DNA of 64,000 nt from Methanoculleus thermophilus (GCF_001571405.1 NZ_BCNX01000003.1:248001-312000); one strand, 5' to 3'; positions 25,455-34,022 are shown, counted from the stretch's first letter. Program-made: numbers and translations. Notes: generated by a model not told the origin, from the letters alone.

Positions 25455-26423
25455 ATGCGGCTCATATCATGGAACGTGGATCTCTTCCGCTCGGGTTTAA
25501 AGAGCGTGGAGAAGAAGGTTGAAGCAGTCTGTCAGCATTCGCCGGATATCGTCGCCTTTCAGGAGGTAACGGATCGGGATCTGCCGCTCTTCCGGGAAGA
25601 ACTGGCGGCCTACGGATTGATTTACTCCGTCGACAGCCTTGCCCTCGTGGAGATTGCACGGGTGGCCTATATGGCTGAACGATTGAACGAACTTCGTGCG
25701 CGAAACGCAACTGATCCTTTCCAGTTCGCGTACGGGATCTCCCGGCTCTCGGAGCAGTGCTCACCAAGTAATGAGTCAAAAGACTGCGGATGCCTGATTG
25801 CGAGCAGGTACCCCCTGACACCACTCAACCCGTTCGACTTTGACATACCGTGGAAGCAGCGGGTGGTCTCTGCCGTCATCAGTGCGCCCACCGGCGAGTT
25901 CGAGCTCCACAACGCGCACGTCCCCACGGCGATAGGCGGCCGGAGAAATGAGATCGTCAAGGCGGAGACACTGGTCGGGATCTATCGGCGCCTTGCCACG
26001 AGTTCGGCTCGGCCGCGGATCCTCTGTGGCGACCTTCACATCCCCGAGGCAGAGCGGTCCGACGGTACGATCGTCCCGTTCTATAAAGATATTATACCAA
26101 ACGAGAACTACAACACCGGGATCTCCGAGACCGATGAATATCTCGGGCGGCCGAGGAAGTGGTGGTATAACGCCGAGATGAACATCCTCGCCGGCCTTGC
26201 AGAGTACGACCTTCCCGATGTCTTCCGAAGACTGCATGGCTACCGGGCACGGGAGTACAGCTGGTGTCCCGACCGCGGACCGGAAGATGTTCCAAAGTGC
26301 AAGCGCTACGATCACATCTTTGCATCAGTGCGCCTGAACCCCACAGCGTGCTGGTACCTGCATGACCTGCGTGGACAGGGGTTGAGCGATCATTCCGCCG
26401 TTGTGGCCGACTTTGCGCCGTGA
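25455..26423 (+). CDS. Endonuclease/exonuclease/phosphatase family protein
   Basis: A 322-residue metal-dependent phosphodiesterase-fold protein. The N-terminus LISWNVDLF has the conserved Asn, DIVAFQEVTD carries the metal-binding Glu, LCGDLHIPEAE has the catalytic Asp (with the usual Asn replaced by His), and RYDHIFASVRL plus GLSDHSAVVADF provide the C-terminal Asp-His pair. The family includes AP endonucleases, sphingomyelinases and RNA deadenylases. A DNA-repair role is possible given recQ upstream, but the residues between the motifs do not decide. The replaced Asn suggests altered activity. Confidence 0.83.
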   Translation: MRLISWNVDLFRSGLKSVEKKVEAVCQHSPDIVAFQEVTDRDLPLFREELAAYGLIYSVDSLALVEIARVAYMAERLNELRARNATDPFQFAYGISRLSEQCSPSNESKDCGCLIASRYPLTPLNPFDFDIPWKQRVVSAVISAPTGEFELHNAHVPTAIGGRRNEIVKAETLVGIYRRLATSSARPRILCGDLHIPEAERSDGTIVPFYKDIIPNENYNTGISETDEYLGRPRKWWYNAEMNILAGLAEYDLPDVFRRLHGYRAREYSWCPDRGPEDVPKCKRYDHIFASVRLNPTACWYLHDLRGQGLSDHSAVVADFAP

Positions 26424-26985
26424 GTTCACCTCATCTCTCCGCGCGGCGCCCTCTCCCTCCCTTGACCGGGGTTCTCTTCCCCGGTGCTGGAGGACTGGCT
26501 GCCAGGGTTTTCTCCAATGGGGGAGGTTGCCCCGCACTCGTGTCGGTGATCGTAGCGGGGTTTGGGGCCGTCTCCACCTCCGGGCACAGCACATAGAGGG
26601 ATCGTACTTGGTATAGACGCCCACAGAGGCTTGCAGAGGTTGTTTGCAGCCCTGTCTTTCTTCTGCAAGGGCCAGCCGAAGTCTTGCGGCCATCGACTCG
26701 CTTGCATTCTCGATCTACTCTCGGATGGCGGTTTCTGCGCATTGCCTACGTAACCTGGGGTCGAGCTGGTCAATCTCCCGGTTCGGTCGAACGCTGAATC
26801 TATTGTCTGAAAGCGGTAAATCCCGATAGTTCGACCCCAATTTCCATGATACGATATCCTCATCTCTTCAAAAGACGGTTACAGCGATATCAGGTCACGG
26901 ATCTGTAGTACCGCTGCTGTAACTACAGTTTTATGACAGAATTCTATATAAATATGTAGTTCAGAGAATATCTTGGTGAAGACCG
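26424..26985. other. Intergenic region with a possible decayed gene remnant
   Basis: 560 bp without a convincing gene. Plus-strand codons around 26655-26800 give helical residues (ARASRSLAAIDSLAFSIYS) reminiscent of the middle domain of the protein at 2278 (ARASIPLLEVSVESIYSMY), but the match is short and interrupted. The last 60 bp hold an AT-rich promoter for the next gene. Confidence 0.3.
26946..26954 (+). promoter_or_regulatory. TATA box of the flavin split-barrel gene
   Basis: TATATAAAT sits about 32-40 nt before ATG 26986, in a short AT-rich island. Transcription should begin about 10 nt before the ATG. GGTGA at 26975-26979 may act as a weak ribosome site. Confidence 0.6.
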
Positions 26986-27390
26986 ATGGTTTCACTTACT
27001 GAAGAGATGAAAGCAGCGCTTCGGACGATGAAGGCTTTCCCGGTCGCCACGGCCTCCAAGGACGGGTGGCCGAACGTGGTCCCGATCGGGTTTGTTGAAC
27101 TCGTCGACGACGAGACGATCTGGATTGCGGACAACTTCATGAAGAAGACGCTGGCGAACATCCAGGAGAATCCGAAGGTTGCCATCTACGTCTGGGGGCC
27201 CGAGACGAAGGGCTGCTTCCAGATCAAGGGCGAAGTCGAGATCAGGACCAGCGGGCCGGAGTTTGAGAAGATGCAGTTCACCGTCCGCTCAAAGATGGCG
27301 AAGGCTCCGGCAAAGACGCTCCTCATCATGAAGATCCGCGAGGTCTATGAGTGCTCTCCCGGTGCGAAGGCGGGGGAGAAGATTCTTTAA
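26986..27390 (+). CDS. Pyridoxamine 5'-phosphate oxidase-like FMN-binding split-barrel protein
   Basis: A 134-residue single-domain split beta-barrel. It has FPVATASKDGWPNVVPIGF near residue 18-36, typical of the flavin pocket, then IWIADNFMKKTLANIQENPKVAIYVW (about 51-76), where Lys/Thr residues contact the FMN phosphate. Related proteins bind FMN, F420 or heme and reduce small substrates; true pyridoxamine oxidase needs a C-terminal dimer segment missing here. In a methanogen F420 or FMN binding is most likely. It has its own TATA box. Confidence 0.82.
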   Translation: MVSLTEEMKAALRTMKAFPVATASKDGWPNVVPIGFVELVDDETIWIADNFMKKTLANIQENPKVAIYVWGPETKGCFQIKGEVEIRTSGPEFEKMQFTVRSKMAKAPAKTLLIMKIREVYECSPGAKAGEKIL

Positions 27391-27401
27391 TCTTTTTCAC
27401 G

Positions 27402-27420
27402 GGGGCCCTGCGGGGGCCTC
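27402..27420. terminator. GC-rich hairpin after the split-barrel gene
   Basis: Shortly after the stop, a TTTTT run near 27393 and a GGGGGCCC...GGGGGCC inverted arrangement could end transcription. The hairpin follows rather than precedes the T-run, so it may only be a structural barrier. A similar GGGCCC repeat pair lies near 63234. Confidence 0.35.
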
Positions 27421-27600
27421 TCGTGGGCGATTTCGACGACCGATGTGCGGAAACAATCGACAGAGTTGCCCAACTCGTCCCGGTGGACCGTGAGGGCGGC
27501 GCACCTTCCCGAGACCTCAAGATCCGGGCGTGCCGCCGGTGGGTTCTAAACCATTTTCCCGCACCGCCGCCAACGCTTTCCTTCAGGACGTGATGAAAGA

Positions 27601-28275
27601 GTGAAGATAATCGCAGTTGTGGGAAGTCCGCGTGGGATGAGAAGCAGGACAAGAAGGCTTGCAGGCTTCGTGCTTGCCGGGGCGAAAGATGCCGGGGCCG
27701 AGGTTGAGATCATTGAACTTGCCGATATGCAGATCACTCCCTGCACCGCCTGCGAGAGTTGCAGCCTGGACGGGAGATGCGTCTTTGCCGACGATTTCCC
27801 CGCTGCTTACGACCGGATGCAGGATGCCGACGGGCTGGTGTTCGCCTCACCGGTCTACGTCGACAATGTCAGCGGACAGATGAAAGTCTTCATCGACCGG
27901 CTGGCGGACGCGATGCACTACCAGAACTTCTCCGGGAGATACGGCTGCAGCATCGCGACCACCGAGATCTCGGGAGGCGATGCGGTTGTCGGTTATCTGA
28001 ACCTTGCGCTCAATTACCTCGGGGTGACGACGGTTGGGGGGATGAGCGTCGCGCTCGGAGACGATCCGGAGGCGATCGATAGGGCAGAATCGGCGGCACG
28101 CGATCTCGGGAGGCGGCTGGTCCTGGCAATCAAAAGTCGCCCGCGTTACCCTGATCAGGAGGCAAGGATGGCGGAAAACCGGAGGTGCTTTGGCAGGGTG
28201 GTGCGGGCAAACCGCGACTGGCGGCCGGACGAGTACGAGCGGTGGGTGCGGGAGGGCTGGATCAGAGAGGAGTGA
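27601..28275 (+). CDS. Iron-sulfur flavoprotein / NADPH-dependent FMN reductase family (second copy)
   Basis: A 224-residue paralog of the gene at 4553, with identical placement of the FMN loop (GSPRGMRSRT) and the same cysteine pattern C48-x2-C51-x2-C54-x5-C60 for a compact 4Fe-4S cluster. FASPVYVDNVSGQMK near residue 80 is the flavodoxin core. The C-terminal tail (ERWVREGWIREE) differs from the first copy. The start is GTG 27601. The family passes electrons between ferredoxin and small acceptors, often in oxygen or redox stress; two copies suggest different partners. Confidence 0.87.
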   Translation: MKIIAVVGSPRGMRSRTRRLAGFVLAGAKDAGAEVEIIELADMQITPCTACESCSLDGRCVFADDFPAAYDRMQDADGLVFASPVYVDNVSGQMKVFIDRLADAMHYQNFSGRYGCSIATTEISGGDAVVGYLNLALNYLGVTTVGGMSVALGDDPEAIDRAESAARDLGRRLVLAIKSRPRYPDQEARMAENRRCFGRVVRANRDWRPDEYERWVREGWIREE

Positions 28276-28396
28276 AAACAGGCAACTTGATCTCAACGAC
28301 TGCCGGTTCCAGACCTAACGGGGGTACCGGCATCCCATACATCTTATCATACGGGGTGAATCTCTATTTAACAGCGATGTGAACGTAAACAGAATA

Positions 28397-28481
28397 CGCC
28401 GGGAGGGAGATTTGAACTCCCGAGGTGCCAAGCACCAGTGGCTTTCAAGGCCACCGCCTTCCCGGACTAGACTATCCCGGC
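28397..28481 (-). tRNA. tRNA-Ser (anticodon TGA)
   Basis: An 85-nt class II tRNA. The acceptor arms GCCGGGA and TCCCGGC pair with discriminator G. The anticodon stem GTGGC/GCCAC encloses loop CTTGAAA with TGA. A long variable arm (GGTGCTTGGCACC region) and a T arm GGGAG-TTCAAAT-CTCCC confirm serine identity. CCA is not encoded. A TTTTTATCC element about 25-30 nt upstream on the minus strand is a plausible TATA box. Confidence 0.94.
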
Positions 28482-28521
28482 TCGCCTTAACCTATTGGTC
28501 GTGGGATAAAAAAAAGGTTGT

Positions 28522-29604
28522 TCATCCCCGGCGGGCGAGGATGACTGCTACGAGTGCAATGAGTGCCAGGGCCGCCGGGAGCGGTGCAGCCTGGGCGGGG
28601 GTGGGGGTCGCGTCTCCAAAGAGTGCAGGCGCGGCCTTGCTCACCCTGACTGATTTGGCATTCGTAGCCGAGATCTGCACCGTTCCGCTGTCGTTGTAAC
28701 TCATGGGGTAGACCTTGACGTAGACCACACCCCCACGCGCGGCGAACTCTGCGGTCTCGGGTTCGAGGAGGCCCTTATTATTCACCTTGTGGTGTCTTTC
28801 ATCCTCATCGATATACTCGACCACCCAGTCGATCCCGGCTGAGGTTGCGATCGCCACAGTGCCGCTCCGGGTATCGATCTCGAAGTACGCCGGCGCGGAC
28901 CGCGAGGCGGGAGCACTGGCGGATATCCCCGGGATCGACGTGGGAGTCGGTGCACCGCTTACCACAAAGTCCTGGCTATCGATGTAGCCGTCGATGTCAG
29001 CGAAGGTGACCTTGTACGAACCTCCGCTGGAGATGGGCACCGCCGTATCGAACCTGCCGTCTGCATCAGTGCTGATGAACTCCGGCCCGTAAACGATGAA
29101 ACCATCATGTTCTACCTGGATCTGTATGCCCGAGCTGCCGATGCCGCTTACTGCACCCTGGAGATCGAGGTACCCATCGAAGTCCTGGTTGAGCGGGGAG
29201 GTCACCGTGAGGCTTCCAGACCTGTCGACCAGGGTGACGAGCTGCCGGATCTTCGAACTGCTCCCAAAGGTGGTCCGTGTAGGATCGACGAGCTCGATCG
29301 AGTACAGCCCTACAGCAAGCCCCTCGGTCTCGAACGTCGTCGAGAACGAACCATCCTGCTGCACGACGATCGTCTTGCGGTCAACCTCGCGCTTCGTGTG
29401 CTGGGCATAGTACAGGACGATCTCCGTGCTGAACCCGGGGTTGAGTGAGGGTCGCGTGAGCCCTTGCGCGATCGTAGTCCCTGTGACCTCGAGCGGTTCG
29501 CCGACGTTTACCGTCTGTGGAGCACTGATTGCGACATACGCAGCTGATGCTGTACTAACAAGCAGCATCGCGGCGATGACCGTCAGCCATGCGATCCTTT
29601 TCAT
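28522..29604 (-). CDS. Cell-surface protein with signal peptide and C-terminal membrane anchor
   Basis: A 360-residue exported protein. Residues 1-21 form a signal peptide ending STASA. Two or three beta-sandwich domains follow: the first (about 25-130) starts AISAPQTVNVGEPLEVTG, the second (about 140-215) is carboxypeptidase-regulatory-like (YLDLQGAVSG, DADGRFDTAVP), and a third is at about 240-325. A Pro/Thr/Ala linker leads to a final hydrophobic helix (PLPAALALIALVAVILARRG), an archaeal PGF-CTERM-like anchor. It likely coats the cell, as in S-layer-associated methanogen proteins. It is read away from the RaSEA gene. Confidence 0.8.
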   Translation of the reverse strand: MKRIAWLTVIAAMLLVSTASAAYVAISAPQTVNVGEPLEVTGTTIAQGLTRPSLNPGFSTEIVLYYAQHTKREVDRKTIVVQQDGSFSTTFETEGLAVGLYSIELVDPTRTTFGSSSKIRQLVTLVDRSGSLTVTSPLNQDFDGYLDLQGAVSGIGSSGIQIQVEHDGFIVYGPEFISTDADGRFDTAVPISSGGSYKVTFADIDGYIDSQDFVVSGAPTPTSIPGISASAPASRSAPAYFEIDTRSGTVAIATSAGIDWVVEYIDEDERHHKVNNKGLLEPETAEFAARGGVVYVKVYPMSYNDSGTVQISATNAKSVRVSKAAPALFGDATPTPAQAAPLPAALALIALVAVILARRG

Positions 29605-29632
29605 ATCAGTACATCAACGAATATGAGGTATA

Positions 29633-30619
29633 ATGCTATCCAAATCAATCGAGAAGCCATTGGCGTCCTGGCGGGGGAAAGACCGCTATAACGGTCAGAT
29701 CCTCGATACGCTGACGGTAATCTTTCGGAGCGGCGGTTGTTCCTGGAACCGATGCCGTATGTGCGGCTACCGGCACGAACGCTACCAGGACCTCCCTCTG
29801 GATGAACTTACCGACCGGCTGATCCGCCAGGTCCGCTGGGTGAAAGAGAACTTCTCCGACGATGATTACCAGATGCTCAAGATCTTCACGTCTGGAAGTT
29901 TCTTCGATCCCGATGAGGTCCCCCCCGCCGCCCGGCGCGCAGTTGCGGAGGCATTCCGGGGCAAACTCGTGATCGCCGAGACACGGCCTGAGTACGTCGA
30001 CGCGGAAGCGCTCCGGGAGTTTTTGGAGGGTATTGATACCGGGGCCTGGGATCGACCGCTCTCCATTGCTGTGGGTCTGGAGACCACAAACGACGCCATC
30101 AGGGAGAAGAGCATCGATAAGGGGTTCACATACGCCGACTTTCTCCGTGCAGCAGAGGTTGCGCATGCCGTCGGAGCGGATGTGAAGGCCTACCTGCTGA
30201 TGAAACCGCCGTTCCTGACCGAGCGTGAGGCGCGTGACGACATGGTGCGCTCCATTAAGGACGTCGCTTCCGTCGCAGACAGCATCTCGATGAACCTCTG
30301 CACCGTCCAGAGCGGAACCGAGGTCGAGCGCCTCTGGAACCAGAACGCGTACCGCCCGCCATACCTCTGGAGTGTTCTTGACGTATTGATTGGAGCACCG
30401 GTGCATGTCCTCTGCGACCCTGTTGGCGGCGGACAGGTCCGGGGACCACACAACTGCGGCGCCTGCGACGCCCCGATCGTGAAAGGAATTGGCGAATATT
30501 CGCTATCCGGGGATGTAGAACTTCTGCGTGCTCTTGCGGAGACGGAGTGCGAGTGCAAAGGAGAGTGGGAGTTCGTGCTGGAGCAGGAAGAGCCGTTCTG
30601 TATGCCGCTTACCCGCTAG
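29633..30619 (+). CDS. raSEA: Archaeosine biosynthesis radical SAM protein RaSEA
   Basis: A 328-residue radical SAM enzyme of the TIGR01210 family. With ArcS it converts the lysine adduct of preQ0 in tRNA position 15 to archaeosine. The radical cluster site is CX4CX2C (C36, C41, C44 in GGCSWNRCRMCGYRHERY). GLETTNDAIREKSIDKGFTY (about 145-165) is the family segment, and later cysteines (CGACDAP, CECKGEW) may bind a second metal. ArcS is not in this window. The start ATG 29633 lies 28 bp from the divergent surface-protein gene. Confidence 0.92.
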   Translation: MLSKSIEKPLASWRGKDRYNGQILDTLTVIFRSGGCSWNRCRMCGYRHERYQDLPLDELTDRLIRQVRWVKENFSDDDYQMLKIFTSGSFFDPDEVPPAARRAVAEAFRGKLVIAETRPEYVDAEALREFLEGIDTGAWDRPLSIAVGLETTNDAIREKSIDKGFTYADFLRAAEVAHAVGADVKAYLLMKPPFLTEREARDDMVRSIKDVASVADSISMNLCTVQSGTEVERLWNQNAYRPPYLWSVLDVLIGAPVHVLCDPVGGGQVRGPHNCGACDAPIVKGIGEYSLSGDVELLRALAETECECKGEWEFVLEQEEPFCMPLTR

Positions 30620-31845
30620 CACTTCTCCAATTTTTCCAGGTGCTCGCAGAGAAGCGGGAGGAACGTTCCGGCGTCGCTCACGACGCCGATCGCCTGCGTC
30701 GTACCCCGGTCCATCAGTTTCGTCACCGATGCGGGATTGATATCGACGCAGACGGTCTTGACGTACGAGGGAAGGCAGTTCCCGACGGCGATCGAGTGAA
30801 GGAGTGTTCCTACCATCACCACCATGCTGAGGTCGTGGATGTAGCGGCGCATGGTGTCCTGTGCTACGACGACATCCGTTATCGTATCGGGGAGCGGTCC
30901 ATCGTCCCGGATGGAACCGGCGAGCACGAACGGGATTCCCTTCTTCACGCACTCATACATGATCCCCCCGGTGACGATCCCCTGCTCGACCGCGTTCTTG
31001 ATGGAGCCCGCTCGCATGATCTCACTGATTGCGCGGATGTGGTGCTTGTGCCCGCCGGTGATAAGCTTACCCGTCTTGATATCCATTCCAAGCGATGTCC
31101 CAAAGAGGTTGGACTCGATATCGTGGGTGGCGAGAGCGTTCCCCGCAAAGAGCACATCGATGTAGCCTGCGCGTATCATCCTCGCGAGAGCGGCGGCAGC
31201 TCCCGTATGGACGATGGCCGGACCGCCGACGAGCCCGATCTTCTCTCCTCTCTTCTTCAGTTCCAGGATCTCGCGGGCAATCTTTCCAATGATCGCCTCG
31301 CTCGGCCGCTCCGATGAGACGGTCCCATGCATGAACTCGAATGTGCTGACTTTGCGCGGCCGCTCAGGGTAGACCACCCGGACTCCCGTCTCGCTGACGA
31401 CGACGAGATCCCCGGCCTTGATCTTTGAGATCGGAGTGCAGATGGCGCGCTTCTCTCTCTCATCGATGACGATATGACAGTCCATCTCGATATGCTCGAC
31501 GGGCAGCCACTCACCCTGGTACTTTACGAAGGTCGGATGATTGGTGGTCGAGTAGAACCCCTTTGGGAGGATCCGGTCACCCTCTGCCGGTACAAGGATG
31601 ACGTCCTCGATCTCGGGGGTGCGTGCGCCAAGCCGGTGCAGCTCTGATAGGATGGCATCAAGTTGCTGGTCGGTAGGTGCCGTCACGCGCAGCCGTGCGT
31701 AACTTGTGTCTGTCTTCTGCTTCCCAACATTGAAGGTGAGGATCTCGAACTCTCCCCCCATATCCATAATCTTGTCAAACACCAGGGTCATTACACCTGA
31801 ATCGATGATATGGCCCTCTAGTTCGATTTCCCGGCAGGATTCCAT
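30616..31845 (-). CDS. Archaeal ornithine cyclodeaminase (LOR/SDH bifunctional-enzyme conserved domain, TIGR00300)
   Basis: A 409-residue protein. The N-terminal half is the LOR/SDH domain (IELEGHIIDSGVMTLVFDKI; SYARLRVTAP), the C-terminal half a Rossmann-like domain with KIGLVGGPAIVHTGAAAALARMI and VLFAGNALATHDIE for NAD. The family includes an archaeal ornithine cyclodeaminase that converts ornithine to proline, unrelated to the bacterial enzyme. A TGTATTATC element at 31868-31876 lies about 27 nt before ATG 31845, implying a leaderless mRNA. That supports this start over the much longer open frame. It converges with raSEA, overlapping its stop by 4 nt. Confidence 0.85.
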   Translation of the reverse strand: MESCREIELEGHIIDSGVMTLVFDKIMDMGGEFEILTFNVGKQKTDTSYARLRVTAPTDQQLDAILSELHRLGARTPEIEDVILVPAEGDRILPKGFYSTTNHPTFVKYQGEWLPVEHIEMDCHIVIDEREKRAICTPISKIKAGDLVVVSETGVRVVYPERPRKVSTFEFMHGTVSSERPSEAIIGKIAREILELKKRGEKIGLVGGPAIVHTGAAAALARMIRAGYIDVLFAGNALATHDIESNLFGTSLGMDIKTGKLITGGHKHHIRAISEIMRAGSIKNAVEQGIVTGGIMYECVKKGIPFVLAGSIRDDGPLPDTITDVVVAQDTMRRYIHDLSMVVMVGTLLHSIAVGNCLPSYVKTVCVDINPASVTKLMDRGTTQAIGVVSDAGTFLPLLCEHLEKLEKC

Positions 31846-31867
31846 GTATATGGGTAGGTGATAGTCC

Positions 31868-31876
31868 GATAATACA
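31868..31876 (-). promoter_or_regulatory. TATA-like element of the ornithine cyclodeaminase gene
   Basis: TGTATTATC on the minus strand is centred about 27 nt before ATG 31845, the spacing of an archaeal TATA box for a leaderless transcript. Confidence 0.45.
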
Positions 31877-31923
31877 GTTTTCCCTGCGTGCCTGCCCCGG
31901 TGAGAATGCCCCAAAGTTGCCTT

Positions 31924-31945
31924 CCCCCGGGGAGTGCCCCCGGGG
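31924..31945. repeat. Two CCCCCGGGG palindromic blocks
   Basis: Two identical CCCCCGGGG units separated by AGTG lie between the cyclodeaminase and cobY. They can pair with each other as a stable hairpin and may terminate transcription from cobY or block read-through. Confidence 0.5.
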
Positions 31946-32053
31946 CGATGGTTGACGGGTTGGGCGAGCGACACTCCCACTATGCACGGCTCTCCATGAG
32001 GTCTTGCCGAGCCCTGCCTGGGGGTTTCGCGCCATCGACATTCGAAAACGGCG

Positions 32054-32659
32054 TTACGGTCCGCGTTTTCGGCAGAGATACCTCTGCACCAGCGCCAGTT
32101 CCTCCCGTGTGTTGATGTTGAAGACGAGCCTCCGATCATGCAGGAGGAGTCGCAACTCATCCTGTGGGACGTCGAGATCCCCAGCCGTCAGGATGTTGAT
32201 CCCCACCGGGCAGGCGGGTACGCCGTCGATCGATTCTATGTACTGTGTACGGCAGCCGTGCTCTCTAACAAGGTCGCGGGGAACCCACGTGGAGCATGCC
32301 GGAACGCCCGCCTGGCGCCAGGCGCCCTCGATGCTGGCGATGATCTCGGGCGCCAGGCAGGGGAGGTCGGATACGCAGGTGAAGAAGGGCGTTCCCTCCT
32401 CCTCGAGGTCTGCTGCCGCCGCATGGATATCCTCAACGTAGCCGAGCCCTTCTGCCTCATACAGGGTGATCCCCTGGGCCCGGCACCAGTTCTTGGTGAA
32501 CGGTGTCTTGTGCGAGGCAACCACGACCACGTCGTGCCCTGCCGACGAGAAAGCATCGATGACGTAGGAGAGCATAGGCTTGCCGCAGATGGTGACAAGC
32601 GGTTTTTCGCCCATCCGGAGCCTCGTCCCCTCCCCTCCGGCCATGATCAGGACAAGCAT
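32054..32659 (-). CDS. cobY: GTP:adenosylcobinamide-phosphate guanylyltransferase CobY
   Basis: A 201-residue nucleotidyltransferase that activates adenosylcobinamide phosphate with GTP late in coenzyme B12 assembly; it is the archaeal replacement for CobU. The N-terminus IMAGGEGTRLRMGEKPLV is the nucleotide-binding loop with the Lys of the NTP-transferase fold. The CVSDLPCLAPEII segment (about residue 95) holds the metal-binding Asp, and PVGINIL lies near 153. The overlap of 13 nt with cobD supports the B12 assignment over other small NTP transferases such as MobA. Confidence 0.88.
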   Translation of the reverse strand: MLVLIMAGGEGTRLRMGEKPLVTICGKPMLSYVIDAFSSAGHDVVVVASHKTPFTKNWCRAQGITLYEAEGLGYVEDIHAAAADLEEEGTPFFTCVSDLPCLAPEIIASIEGAWRQAGVPACSTWVPRDLVREHGCRTQYIESIDGVPACPVGINILTAGDLDVPQDELRLLLHDRRLVFNINTREELALVQRYLCRKRGP

Positions 32660-33645
32660 GCTTCAAGTGCCTCGATGAGTTGTCTATTCTCTTCCCGGGT
32701 CCGGACAGCCACGCGGATGTGGCGGGGAAGTCCGAACGACCGGCAGTCACGGACCAGAATACCGCGTTCAAGGAGCCGCCTGACTAGAACCTCCGCATCC
32801 GTCGGGACTTCCAGCAGGATGTAGTTTGCAGATGGGGGTTCATAGGAAAGCCCAAGGTCTCTCAACCGGCCGGAGAGCCAGTCGCGCTCGCGGGCTATCC
32901 GCTCCCGCGATTCTTCAAGCCTCTCGTAGTGTCGGAAGGCCTCGATGGCAAAAGCCTCGGCGAACGCGTTGACCGTCCAGGGAAGACGGACCGTCTCTAT
33001 CTTCTCGATCAGTTCTGGGGTACCGAAGGCGTAGCCGAACCGAATGCCTGGCACGGCAAAGCTCTTTGTCAGGGAACGCAGGACAAAGAGGTTCTCATGC
33101 GAGATCTCGGCGAGACTCTGGCGCGGGTCAGCGAGCTCGATGAACGCTTCGTCGAGGAAGAGGTATGATCCCTGTTTGGCATTCTCTTCAAGCACCTGGA
33201 GTACTTCCGGACGGGTGTACAGTCTTCCCGTGGGGTTGTTCGGGTTGCAGAGAAACCGAACTGCAACTCCGCGCTCCTCGGTGGTGCACCGAGCACCGGC
33301 GAGTCGGACTGCCATCTCATATTCGGCAAACGTTGGGGGTTTGATGCAGGCGGCGTCATCGGCTCCGAGCACGGCAGAACAGAACGCGCGAATCAATTCG
33401 ACGGATCCGTTGCCGACGGCGATCTCCGCCGCATCCCGTCTGAACCTCCTGCCGATCACCTCTTTGAGGGTCTCATATTGGTCATCCGGATAATCCTTCA
33501 GGGTCGCCGGGTCCGGAGTCCAGGGTATTTCCGGGGGATAAGGGTTAATGTTAGCACTAAAATCAAGCAATTTTCCTCTCACCCGGGTATTGTGCCAGCG
33601 CACCCGACCGCCGTGTTCCATCCTTTCTGGGAGGTTGTCTCTCAT
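32647..33645 (-). CDS. cobD: Threonine-phosphate decarboxylase CobD (class I/II aminotransferase fold)
   Basis: A 332-residue PLP enzyme of the HisC/CobD group. It has LLDFSANINPYPP near the N-terminus (typical of CobD), NPNNPTG (about 145), FLDEAFIELAD, and the PLP lysine in SLTKSFAVPGIRFGY. CobD makes aminopropanol phosphate for the B12 side chain from threonine phosphate. HisC (histidinol-phosphate aminotransferase) is the alternative; the SANINP motif and the overlapping cobY favour CobD. The start ATG 33645 is chosen; a TTG further upstream would extend it by 12 residues without support. Confidence 0.85.
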   Translation of the reverse strand: MRDNLPERMEHGGRVRWHNTRVRGKLLDFSANINPYPPEIPWTPDPATLKDYPDDQYETLKEVIGRRFRRDAAEIAVGNGSVELIRAFCSAVLGADDAACIKPPTFAEYEMAVRLAGARCTTEERGVAVRFLCNPNNPTGRLYTRPEVLQVLEENAKQGSYLFLDEAFIELADPRQSLAEISHENLFVLRSLTKSFAVPGIRFGYAFGTPELIEKIETVRLPWTVNAFAEAFAIEAFRHYERLEESRERIARERDWLSGRLRDLGLSYEPPSANYILLEVPTDAEVLVRRLLERGILVRDCRSFGLPRHIRVAVRTREENRQLIEALEACLS

Positions 33646-33724
33646 ATCAGTGGCAACTCTTTGAGGATACGTTGTCGACAACTATCAATAAAACCGTTGT
33701 GTCGGGCAGGAATTCATTTCATAA

Positions 33725-33735
33725 GTTTTTTATAC
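33725..33735 (+). promoter_or_regulatory. TATA box of the RHH-ftsZ operon
   Basis: The sequence TTTTTTATACC, in an AT-rich stretch, is the only clear TATA element before the operon. It predicts a transcription start near 33755-33760 and an untranslated leader of about 85 nt, which contains the repeated sites at 33768-33828. Confidence 0.6.
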
Positions 33736-33767
33736 CATACGGGTATTATTATGGCTTATCTGATGAA

Positions 33768-33828
33768 GTCAGACAAAAAGATTGCGATTGTCTGACAAAT
33801 GGCAGACTCGCGGCTGTCATGTGTCAGA
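33768..33828. promoter_or_regulatory. Repeated GTCAGACA inverted sites, likely operator
   Basis: GTCAGACA at 33768-33775 is followed by its exact inverse TGTCTGAC at 33789-33796, and TGTCAGA recurs at 33822-33828, forming another pair with TCTGACA at 33791-33797. Looser copies (GGCAGACT, GGCTGTCA) fall between. All lie between the TATA box and the ribbon-helix-helix gene, as expected for an autoregulated operator. As RNA the first pair could also fold into an 8-bp hairpin. Confidence 0.6.
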
Positions 33829-33842
33829 TATGAGTGATTAAA

Positions 33843-34022
33843 ATGATGGATCGGATAACTATCAGATTGCCCCGGCAGCAGGTTGAGATGCTCGAGAGGT
33901 TGGTGGAGGCTGGCGAGTTCCCCACAGTATCGGAGGCTGTGCGCTACTCGGTCAGGGCACTTCTTGAAAGGCATGGCAACCGTGTTCTCCGTGAGGCCGA
34001 CCAGATTTCATTCCAGGTTTAG
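33843..34022 (+). CDS. Ribbon-helix-helix (CopG/Arc-type) DNA-binding protein
   Basis: A 59-residue protein: strand [19 protein letters not shown], a turn, then the second helix region [18 protein letters not shown]. This is the standard RHH fold that dimerises and inserts a two-stranded sheet into the DNA major groove. Its start ATG 33843 is followed by a second ATG. The stop TAG overlaps the AGGAGGT ribosome site of ftsZ, so it is co-translated with ftsZ. Inverted repeats just upstream are candidate operators. It may repress its own operon and thereby cell-division gene dosage; that is inference. Confidence 0.85.
   Translation: MMDRITIRLPRQQVEMLERLVEAGEFPTVSEAVRYSVRALLERHGNRVLREADQISFQV

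Noticed and set aside
30547-31317. 256-codon plus-strand frame inside the cyclodeaminase gene
   Set aside because: Antisense shadow; the minus-strand gene has a clear family match.
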